Positions 1 through 5,748 of a stretch of DNA of 5,856 bases are shown piece after piece. The stretch's first letter is position 1. Every line of letters begins with the position of its first letter. Made by a program: the position numbers and the translations under genes. The DNA comes from a bacterium UBP3_UBA6266 (GTDB taxonomy: Bacteria > Auribacterota > UBA6266), in NCBI GenBank assembly GCA_002440765.1, contig DJVC01000072.1, forward strand, positions 1-5,856, in the 5' to 3' direction. The notes below the pieces were generated by a model. The model was not told the DNA's origin. It did not search any database and worked only from the letters and a program-made list of their open reading frames with translations.

Positions 1-1
1 G

Positions 2-913
2 GAGAGAGCCATGGAATCTCTGGATTACCTGAAGCAGTTAAATGCGGAATGGATATCCGTTTCGCCCACATGGTTTCAGGATACGCCGGATTCTGTGGAG
101 ATAAAAAGGACGAAAAAAACTCTGTCTGACGAAGACCTTGCCGAGTTCATAAAAACTGCGCATCAAAAGGGATTTAAAATAATGCTGAAACCGCACATCG
201 ACATCTTGAACCATCAAAGCGGTTCAAGAGTGGATATTGCGTTCTACAACGATAAAGACTGGGAAGAATGGTTTGATAATTACGGGGATATGATAACGGG
301 ATACGCGGAAACAGCGCAAAAGTATGGGATTGAGATTTTATGTATCGGCGTCGAGCTTTCCGGTACAACGGTTGACAAGGGCGAATTATGGAAAAGCAAA
401 GTAATTAAAAGAGTGAGAGAAGTATACTCGGGTAAAATAACATATGCGGCTAACTGGTATGAAGAGTATGTTAATATCGAATTCTGGAATGAACTTGATT
501 ATGCCGGATTAGATCCATATTTTCCCCTGAGTGAGAAAAACATCCCCGGTTATGAAGAAATTCTGGAAGGGTGGAAACCTCATCTCAATGAGATAGAAGA
601 GTGGGCTGATTATATCAAAAAACCTGTTATATTCACTGAGATAGGATACCACAGCGCTGACGGCGCGGCCAGAGTTCCTTACGAATGGGTTTTAAAAACC
701 CCTGTTAACTTAAAGCTGCAGAATGATTGTTACAGAGCTTTAGTGGAGACATTTAAGGATAAAGAATGGTTCCATGGTATTTACTGGTGGTACTGGTATG
801 TTAACTTATCGAAAGGCGGGGAAAGAGACAGGTCTTTTGTCATTCACAAGAAACCCGCGGAACAGACTGTTAAAGAGTGGTATTCAAAGGATATAATAAG
901 AACATTGAAATAA
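2..913 (+). CDS. GH113-type beta-mannanase/beta-mannosidase-like glycoside hydrolase, 5' end cut by window
   Basis: This looks like a clan GH-A (beta/alpha)8-barrel enzyme of family GH113, whose characterised members cleave beta-1,4-mannan and mannooligosaccharides with retention. Numbered from the ATG at 11, the PTWFQ strand motif lies at residues 19-23, KPHIDI at 60-65, the likely acid/base Glu115 in CIGVELSG, the likely nucleophile Glu210 in VIFTEIGYHS, and an aromatic GIYWWYWY strand at 256-263. The frame is open to the window edge (Glu-Arg-Ala before the Met). The region before SLDYLKQLNAEW should hold the first barrel strand, so the ATG at 11 is probably internal and the true start lies upstream; a signal peptide cannot be judged. 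The stop is 34 bp before the binding-protein ATG, consistent with one operon. The proposed job is shortening imported mannooligosaccharides for the GH130 phosphorylases. Family assignment is by motif memory; activity (endo versus exo) is not determined. Confidence 0.75.
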   Translation, partial: ERAMESLDYLKQLNAEWISVSPTWFQDTPDSVEIKRTKKTLSDEDLAEFIKTAHQKGFKIMLKPHIDILNHQSGSRVDIAFYNDKDWEEWFDNYGDMITGYAETAQKYGIEILCIGVELSGTTVDKGELWKSKVIKRVREVYSGKITYAANWYEEYVNIEFWNELDYAGLDPYFPLSEKNIPGYEEILEGWKPHLNEIEEWADYIKKPVIFTEIGYHSADGAARVPYEWVLKTPVNLKLQNDCYRALVETFKDKEWFHGIYWWYWYVNLSKGGERDRSFVIHKKPAEQTVKEWYSKDIIRTLK

Positions 914-935
914 AATTTTCAGGGTGTCGCTTATT

Positions 936-941
936 AAGGAG
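936..941 (+). promoter_or_regulatory. Ribosome binding site deciding the start of the first binding protein
   Basis: AAGGAG lies 6 nt before the ATG at 948. This favours the ATG over the in-frame GTG at 924, which has no comparable signal. The ATG also gives a compact lipoprotein signal peptide. Confidence 0.8.
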
Positions 942-947
942 ATTTTT

Positions 948-2234
948 ATGGGATATAAAAAATTTTTAGATGTTTTTGCCGCGATGTTACTGCTTTTTGT
1001 AGCGTCGTCCTGCGGAAGGATACAGGATGACGGGCAGAAGAGCAGGGTATTGTTTTTGACGAGGGCGACACCCGAGCAGCTTGAAGTGTGGAGAAAAGCG
1101 GTTGGCGCTTTTATGGCTGAAAATCCGGAGATAGACGTTAAAATCAATAATCTGGATTACAACAGTTATTGGTCAAAATTACAGACTATGATAGCGGGGG
1201 GAACGCCTCCGGATGTTGTATTCCTGGAATCATACAGGCTGCCTGCGTATGCCCTAAAGGGTTCTCTGGTCGACCTGTCGAAATATATGGAGAATTCCTC
1301 AAATATCAGTCGAAGCGATTTTTTTGAAAAAGCTTACGACCTGTATAAATACGGGGACAAAGTATACGGCATACCCAATGATATTGCTGTTTTTTGTATG
1401 TTTTATAATAAAGAGCTTTTTGATACATATGATGTTGATTATCCGAAAGATGATTGGACATGGGACGATTTTCTGGATATATCGCAGAAGCTCACCGTTG
1501 ATACGAACGGGGACAACACGACCGATATATACGGGTTTATTTATGGCTATCCTTTCCTGTGGATATGGCAGAATGACGCGTATTTGACCGATAACCCTTA
1601 TAATCCTGCGAAAATAACGATTACATCCGATAATTTTATCGGCGCTTTGGAATTTCTGGCGGACCTGCGTTTCAAATACAGAGTCGTCCCAAGCGAAGCG
1701 GCGGTTCAGGCCTTTAATACAGGCCAGTTCTTCACCAACGGGAAAGTTGCCATGTGTGTGGACGGGCACTGGATGGTTCCTTATTTTAAGAATAACGTTA
1801 AATTTGACTGGGATGTAGTGATGCTTCCCAGGGGAAAGCAAAGAGCTACTCTGGGTGAAGGGTCATGTTTTTCTATATGCGAAGGTTCTAAGAACGCAGA
1901 TGAAGCATGGAGGTTAATAGAATTTCTGGCGGGGCCTAAAGGTCAGCAGATAATCGTGAGAGAAGGGTTTTCGACACCCGCTTTGAAGGAGATAACAAAA
2001 ACAGATGTCTTTTTGAATCCTCCGCCGAAAAACAAGGAAGCGTTTATTAAATCAATACCTTTTGGCAGGTACCAGCCGAGGGTTCAAAGTCTGGCGGAGC
2101 TTGAAAACATATTCTACAGATTACACGAACAGGTTATAATAGATGAAAAAGCGGATATCAGGGCGTTATGTGAAAAATATTCCAAAGAGATGGAGGAAGT
2201 ACTCAACAGTGAAAAGGAGGAACAGCGACGATGA
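948..2234 (+). CDS. ABC transporter sugar-binding lipoprotein (family 1 solute-binding protein), copy 1
   Basis: This is an extracytoplasmic sugar-binding protein of the UgpB/MalE-like type (SBP_bac_1 fold), 428 aa from the ATG at 948. A short lipoprotein signal has two Lys at residues 4-5, a hydrophobic core and the lipobox VASSC, with the lipidated Cys at 22. Family hallmarks are RATPEQLEVW near the N-terminus, MIAGGTPPDVVFLESY at about 81-96, GDKVYGIPNDIAVFCMFYNK at about 136-155, DDWTWDDF at about 168-175, VDGHWMVPY at 271-279 and EAWRLIEFLAGPKGQQ at about 319-334. DTNGDNTTD at 185-193 resembles a calcium-binding loop. The stop overlaps the next start as ATGA, so it is translationally coupled to the GH130 gene, which points to a mannose-containing oligosaccharide ligand. 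No permease is present in the window. The protein is paralogous to the copy at 4310-5605. Confidence 0.92.
   Translation: MGYKKFLDVFAAMLLLFVASSCGRIQDDGQKSRVLFLTRATPEQLEVWRKAVGAFMAENPEIDVKINNLDYNSYWSKLQTMIAGGTPPDVVFLESYRLPAYALKGSLVDLSKYMENSSNISRSDFFEKAYDLYKYGDKVYGIPNDIAVFCMFYNKELFDTYDVDYPKDDWTWDDFLDISQKLTVDTNGDNTTDIYGFIYGYPFLWIWQNDAYLTDNPYNPAKITITSDNFIGALEFLADLRFKYRVVPSEAAVQAFNTGQFFTNGKVAMCVDGHWMVPYFKNNVKFDWDVVMLPRGKQRATLGEGSCFSICEGSKNADEAWRLIEFLAGPKGQQIIVREGFSTPALKEITKTDVFLNPPPKNKEAFIKSIPFGRYQPRVQSLAELENIFYRLHEQVIIDEKADIRALCEKYSKEMEEVLNSEKEEQRR
2214..2220 (+). promoter_or_regulatory. Ribosome binding site of the first GH130 gene
   Basis: AAGGAGG lies inside the 3' end of the binding-protein gene, 10 nt before the ATG at 2231. 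With the ATGA stop/start overlap it supports coupled translation of the two genes. Confidence 0.75.
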
Positions 2235-3163
2235 AATTTGTATGCAAGAAATATGAGGGTAATCCGATTCTTACAAAGGAAGATATCCCTTTTCCGGCTG
2301 AAGCGGTTTATAATTCAGGAGCCGTTAAACACAAAGACAAATACATTCTTCTCCTAAGAATATTACAGTTGAACACGATATCCTGTTTTGGTCTTGCGGA
2401 AAGCAAAGACGGCTTCAATTTCAAGGTGAGAAAAGAACCCGTCATGAAAAAAGCCGAATCGGGCCCATATGCTTTATATGAAGACAGGGGGATAGAAGAC
2501 CCGAGGATAACGAAAATCGGCGATATATATTATATTACCCACAGCTGTTATTCGAATATCGGGTTCAGTACGGGTTTGGCCAAAACGGCGGATTTTGAAA
2601 AATTTGAGAGAGTCGGGATAATAACCGATGTCGATTACCGCAATACGGTTTTATTTCCGAAGAAGATTAATGGCAGATATGTTCGCCTTACGAGACCCAA
2701 TTACGGAGGAAAAGTAGGGATATGGATATCGTATTCCCCTGACCTTAGATACTGGGGGGATTCTAAAGCCTTAATGATGCCCAGCTCCATAAACATATGG
2801 GAAAACAACAAAGTCGGCCCGGGCGGACCTCCCATAGAAACAAAAGAAGGATGGCTGTGTATTTATCATGCCACAACATGCACTATGGACGGGCAGATAT
2901 ACAGGCTCGGCTGCGCTCTTCTGGATTTGGAAAATCCGGAAAAAGTCATAGGTATAGCCGACCAGTTTATTTTAAGCCCTGACGCGGTGCACGAGAGAAT
3001 AGGTTATGTGCATAATGTTGTATTTACCTGCGGTCAGATACCGGAGCCGGATGGGTCTTTGAAAATATATTACGGCGGGGCGGACCAGTGTATGAATGTA
3101 GCGACCGCAAAGACAGATGACCTTATAGAACTTTGCAAGAAAGGCAAAAGACCGCCATTGTAA
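2231..3163 (+). CDS. GH130 mannoside phosphorylase-like enzyme, copy 1 (EDPR type)
   Basis: This is a five-bladed beta-propeller enzyme of family GH130, 310 aa, a usual length for the family. Known members split beta-mannosides with phosphate, releasing alpha-mannose 1-phosphate. Visible landmarks are YEGNPIL at 8-14, the catalytic Asp90 in GIEDPRIT, Arg43, Arg137-Asn138 in DYRNTVLFPKKING, Lys194 in NNKVGPGGPPIE and His213 in LCIYHAT. The Arg, Arg-Asn, Lys and His positions match, in order and closely in spacing, the phosphate-binding residues of characterised GH130 phosphorylases, so phosphorolysis is favoured over the hydrolysis seen in some GH130 subgroups. There is no signal peptide, so it is cytoplasmic. 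It overlaps the binding-protein stop by 4 nt. The residue before the catalytic Asp is Glu, unlike Tyr in the second copy, so its substrate may differ. The acceptor sugar and linkage are not determined. Confidence 0.9.
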   Translation: MKFVCKKYEGNPILTKEDIPFPAEAVYNSGAVKHKDKYILLLRILQLNTISCFGLAESKDGFNFKVRKEPVMKKAESGPYALYEDRGIEDPRITKIGDIYYITHSCYSNIGFSTGLAKTADFEKFERVGIITDVDYRNTVLFPKKINGRYVRLTRPNYGGKVGIWISYSPDLRYWGDSKALMMPSSINIWENNKVGPGGPPIETKEGWLCIYHATTCTMDGQIYRLGCALLDLENPEKVIGIADQFILSPDAVHERIGYVHNVVFTCGQIPEPDGSLKIYYGGADQCMNVATAKTDDLIELCKKGKRPPL

Positions 3164-3236
3164 AACTTATCAATGCGCCGGCTATGTGGAGTAGCGTTTT
3201 TATGTGATTTATCGCTGGGGATTTTGATGTAGGTTC
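3164..3236. other. Intergenic spacer, no recognisable signal
   Basis: This is the first part of the 189-bp gap between the two GH130 genes. A T-run at 3197-3201 follows a few short complementary tetramers, but no stem is long enough to call a terminator. I see no gene or convincing promoter here. Confidence 0.4.
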
Positions 3237-3322
3237 TAAATCCGAATATCGAAATCCGAAAGAGTTTAGAAACACAAAAAGTAGAATCTATTTCGAGTTT
3301 CGTGCTTAAGATTTCGGATTTA
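3237..3322. repeat. 86-bp inverted-repeat element with AAATCCGAA arms
   Basis: The left end TAAATCCGAA (3237-3246) is the exact reverse complement of the right end TTCGGATTTA (3313-3322). AAATCCGAA also recurs in direct orientation at 3252-3260, separated from the first copy by TATCG. Inner parts of the arms pair imperfectly; for example CGAAA at 3258-3262 faces TTTCG near the right arm. The centre is A-rich (ACACAAAAAGTAG). No flanking target-site duplication is visible. It could be a MITE-like or REP-like dispersed element, or a transcript hairpin between the two halves of the cluster. The structure is directly visible; the class is inference. Confidence 0.55.
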
Positions 3323-3339
3323 ATAATTAATTACATTTT

Positions 3340-3345
3340 GGAGGA
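3340..3345 (+). promoter_or_regulatory. Ribosome binding site deciding the start of the second GH130 gene
   Basis: GGAGGA lies 7 nt before the ATG at 3353. It selects this start over the in-frame GTG at 3302, which sits inside the inverted-repeat element and would add 17 residues not expected in GH130 proteins. Confidence 0.85.
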
Positions 3346-3352
3346 ACAACTT

Positions 3353-4273
3353 ATGGCAAACGAGAGCGTGTTTAAAAGATATAAAGGGAATCCTATTATT
3401 ACCGCAGCGGCTGTTAAAAAGGCTAATAGCATCCATAACAGCGCCGTAGTGCCTTTCAAGGACGGATATGCCGGAGTGTTCAGGGTTGATGAGCAGGATT
3501 TCAGGTTTACATTGCATACGGGATGGAGTAAGGACGGGATATCCTGGGATATAGAGCAGGAAGAAATAAAAATGGAGTGCAAAAATCCCGATATTCCTGA
3601 AAGCAAAAGAAATTATGATCCGAGGATTACGATGCTTGAAGGCATCTATTATATTACGTGGTGCGTGGATTCATCCCAGGGACCCTGTATCGGATTGGCA
3701 AAAACCGAAGATTTTAAAAACTTTGAGAGGATGGACAATTTGTTCCCGCCGGCAAACAGGAATTGTGTGATTTTCCCGCGGAAAATCAACGGTAAATATG
3801 CTGTCCTGCATCGTCCCAGCGACAGGGGACATACACCGTTCGGGGATATTTTTTATTCTGTAAGTCCGGACCTTATCCATTGGGGAAGCCATAGGTTTGT
3901 TTTCGGTCCGTTACAGGGATGGCAGTCTACCAAAGTCGGACCCGGCCCCGCGCCTATTGAAATAAAAGACGGATGGCTGCTCATTTATCACGGAGTTTGG
4001 ACCAGTTGCAACGGTTATCTGTATTATACGGGCGGGGCTATCCTTGATAAGGAAAAACCGTGGAAAGTTCTTTACAGGACTAAGGATTACCTGTTGGCTC
4101 CCACTGAAATTTATGAAAGAGTCGGAGATGTGCCTAACGTAGTTTTTCCCAGTTCCGCAATTGTCAGGGACAATACGTTAAGATTATATTATGGCTGTGC
4201 CGACACTTGTATTTCCGTGGCTGAAGCCGATATTGACGAAATCATCAGATTTATAAAAACCCATAGTTTTTAG
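3353..4273 (+). CDS. GH130 mannoside phosphorylase-like enzyme, copy 2 (YDPR type)
   Basis: This is a second GH130 beta-propeller enzyme, 306 aa from the ATG with a strong ribosome binding site. It opens with YKGNPIITAAAVKK at about 10-23. It has Arg44, the catalytic Asp89 in NYDPRITMLEG, Arg136-Asn137 in NRNCVIFPRKING, Lys194 in STKVGPGPAPIE and His213 in LLIYHGVW, so the phosphate-binding set is intact and equivalent to that of the first copy. Tyr before the catalytic Asp is the arrangement I recall in characterised mannooligosaccharide phosphorylases of GH130 subfamily 2. Expected products are mannose 1-phosphate and a shortened oligosaccharide. It has no signal peptide, hence is cytoplasmic. 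It is clearly divergent from the first copy despite sharing the core motifs, so the two probably split labour by chain length or linkage. It lies 36 bp before the second binding-protein gene. A beta-1,2-mannoside specificity cannot be excluded. Confidence 0.9.
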   Translation: MANESVFKRYKGNPIITAAAVKKANSIHNSAVVPFKDGYAGVFRVDEQDFRFTLHTGWSKDGISWDIEQEEIKMECKNPDIPESKRNYDPRITMLEGIYYITWCVDSSQGPCIGLAKTEDFKNFERMDNLFPPANRNCVIFPRKINGKYAVLHRPSDRGHTPFGDIFYSVSPDLIHWGSHRFVFGPLQGWQSTKVGPGPAPIEIKDGWLLIYHGVWTSCNGYLYYTGGAILDKEKPWKVLYRTKDYLLAPTEIYERVGDVPNVVFPSSAIVRDNTLRLYYGCADTCISVAEADIDEIIRFIKTHSF

Positions 4274-4297
4274 ATTCCAATAACAAGGTAATTTAAC

Positions 4298-4301
4298 AGG
4301 G
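4298..4301 (+). promoter_or_regulatory. Ribosome binding site of the second binding protein, GTG start
   Basis: AGGG lies 8 nt before the GTG at 4310. It is weaker than the sites of the neighbouring genes. An adjacent TTG at 4313 is a possible alternative start but is spaced less well. Confidence 0.5.
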
Positions 4302-4309
4302 AATTCAAA

Positions 4310-5605
4310 GTGTTGAAAGACGCTATAACGCGGGTTTTAAGCAAAGCTGTTCTGTATGTCTTCTGTCTTGTCCCCTGTGTTTTTTTAAATTCATGTTCCG
4401 AAATAAGCAAAAAAACAGAGGTAGCAAAAATTGTTTTTTTGCTCAGGGCAACACCTGAGCAGTTTAGTATATGGGAAACAGTTGTCGATGTTTTTAAGCG
4501 GAAAAACCCCGGAATTGAAGTAGAACTGCAGAATGTCGAAGACCGTTACTACTGGTCGAAATTACGCACTATGATAGCCGGCGGCACTGCGCCTGACGTT
4601 ATATTTATGGAGTCATACAGAATAAAGGCCTATATCCTGCATGATTCACTTGAAGACCTCTCTCCGTATATTCGCAGATCAAAAAACATAAAAGCTTCAG
4701 ATTTTTATGAGGAATCCCTTAACCTGTATAGGTTCGGGGATAAGGTTTACGGACTCCCCAACGACATTGCGGTATATTGTATGTTTTACAACAAAGATAT
4801 TTTTGACAATTATGGGGTTGCTTATCCTGTCGATGATTGGACTTGGGAAGATTTTATGGAGAAAGCTAAAAAACTAACATTGGATATAGACAGTGACGGC
4901 ATTAAGGATGTTTATGGATATGTTTACGGACATCCATTTTCTTCTTTTTTATGGATATGGCAGAATAATGCCTATTTGACGGATGATTATTTAAATCCCG
5001 GAAGGATAACTGTAACCTCGGATAATTTCGTCCAGGCGTTGAAATTTATATCCGATATGAGATTTAAATATAATATTGTCCCGGGTGTCACGGAAATGGA
5101 AGTCTTAAATACAAGCCTCTTTTTTGTTCAGGGCAGGGTTGCAATGGTAGTCGACGGGCATTGGATGGTGCCTTATTATAAAAATTATGCGAACTTCAAG
5201 TGGGATGTTGTTATGCTGCCGAAGGGGAAACAAAAAGCTACTTTGGGCGAAGGTTCATGTTTCTCGATAAGCAAAGGCTCAAAGAATAAACGCGCGGCAT
5301 GGAGGCTTATTGAATTTTTGGCAGGTGAGCATGGGCAAAAACTGATTGTTAAAATGGGTTTTTCAACTCCGGCGCTGAAAAAGATAGCTGAATCGGAACA
5401 GTATTTTTCTTCGAAATCGTACAGCGAGGATGCTTTCATAAAATCTATTCCTTTTGGAAAATGTTTTCCCAGGACGGAACATCTGGCAGAGTTGCAGGAT
5501 GCATTTTATCGTCTTCATGAGATTGTTGTAATGGATAAGAATGCTGATATCGGGTCATTGTGCGAAAAATATGGTAAAGAAATGCAGGAAATCCTCGGCC
5601 AATAA
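4310..5605 (+). CDS. ABC transporter sugar-binding lipoprotein (family 1 solute-binding protein), copy 2
   Basis: This is a paralog of the binding protein at 948-2234, 431 aa from a GTG start. It has a charged N-terminus, a hydrophobic stretch at about 13-26 and a probable lipobox FLNSC with the Cys at 29; Asn at -2 is unusual for a lipobox, so lipidation is likely but not certain. It shares long blocks with copy 1: RATPEQ, TMIAGGT-PDV, GDKVYG-PNDIAV-CMFYNK, DDWTW, VDGHWMVPY at 282-290, LGEGSCFSI at 312-320 and FIKSIPFG at about 376-383. By eye identity is about 60%. Copy 2 has three extra residues in HPFSSFLWIW where copy 1 has YPFLWIW, close to the ligand-cleft region typical of these proteins. 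A calcium-loop-like DIDSDGIKD lies at 192-200. It follows a GH130 gene by 36 bp and should capture the same or a related oligosaccharide. Its partner permease is not in the window. Confidence 0.92.
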   Translation: MLKDAITRVLSKAVLYVFCLVPCVFLNSCSEISKKTEVAKIVFLLRATPEQFSIWETVVDVFKRKNPGIEVELQNVEDRYYWSKLRTMIAGGTAPDVIFMESYRIKAYILHDSLEDLSPYIRRSKNIKASDFYEESLNLYRFGDKVYGLPNDIAVYCMFYNKDIFDNYGVAYPVDDWTWEDFMEKAKKLTLDIDSDGIKDVYGYVYGHPFSSFLWIWQNNAYLTDDYLNPGRITVTSDNFVQALKFISDMRFKYNIVPGVTEMEVLNTSLFFVQGRVAMVVDGHWMVPYYKNYANFKWDVVMLPKGKQKATLGEGSCFSISKGSKNKRAAWRLIEFLAGEHGQKLIVKMGFSTPALKKIAESEQYFSSKSYSEDAFIKSIPFGKCFPRTEHLAELQDAFYRLHEIVVMDKNADIGSLCEKYGKEMQEILGQ

Positions 5606-5607
5606 AT

Positions 5608-5627
5608 ACGCCAACGGGAGTTTGCGT
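5608..5627 (+). other. Short stem-loop after the second binding-protein gene
   Basis: ACGCCAAC and GTTTGCGT form an 8-bp stem with one C-T mismatch around a GGGA tetraloop, starting 2 nt after the stop codon. No T-run follows, so this is not a classical intrinsic terminator. It could protect the 3' end of the operon transcript or be chance. Confidence 0.3.
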
Positions 5628-5640
5628 CCTGCCGGCGAAA

Positions 5641-5668
5641 TTGACAGTATAGGTTCCCGCTCTATAAT
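5641..5668 (+). promoter_or_regulatory. Upstream sigma70-type promoter of uppS (P1)
   Basis: TTGACA at 5641-5646 and TATAAT at 5663-5668 are perfect consensus -35 and -10 hexamers with a 16-bp spacer. The predicted start is near 5675, giving a leader of about 75 nt before the uppS ATG. It lies in a non-coding gap facing uppS. Confidence 0.75.
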
Positions 5669-5671
5669 CTA

Positions 5672-5700
5672 TTGACACTGTATGTTTAAAAAAATATAAT
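5672..5700 (+). promoter_or_regulatory. Downstream sigma70-type promoter of uppS (P2)
   Basis: TTGACA at 5672-5677 and TATAAT at 5695-5700 are perfect consensus hexamers with the optimal 17-bp spacer, and the spacer ends in an A-run. The predicted start is near 5707, giving a leader of about 42 nt. Only 3 bp separate its -35 from the P1 -10, so two polymerases could not occupy both at once. Confidence 0.85.
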
Positions 5701-5748
5701 CACTTACTTAAGTTTTAAGCCGCCAATAATCTATATAAGTGTCCGGGT

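Noticed and set aside
924..947. GTG at 924 as the start of the first binding protein
   Set aside because: The ATG at 948 has AAGGAG at ideal spacing and gives a standard short lipoprotein signal; the GTG start would place that ribosome site inside the coding region.
1299..1841. 180-codon open frame on the reverse strand inside the first binding-protein gene
   Set aside because: It lies wholly opposite a well-supported gene, has no recognisable domain or ribosome binding site, and reads as a shadow of biased codon use.
3173..3201. Possible intrinsic terminator after the first GH130 gene (short complementary tetramers before a T-run)
   Set aside because: The longest clean stem is GCTA/TAGC, only 4 bp, too weak to call.
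3224..3252. Possible promoter for the second GH130 gene (TTGATG, 17 bp, TATCGA)
   Set aside because: Only 4 and 3 of 6 consensus matches; expected by chance in AT-rich sequence. The second half of the cluster may still have its own promoter, but this is not good evidence.
3302..3352. GTG at 3302 as the start of the second GH130
   Set aside because: It lies in the inverted-repeat element, and GGAGGA before the ATG at 3353 gives a start that matches the usual GH130 N-terminus.
5445..5678. 77-codon reverse-strand open frame across the end of the second binding protein and the uppS promoter region
   Set aside because: It overlaps a real gene and the tandem promoters and shows no family motif or ribosome binding site.
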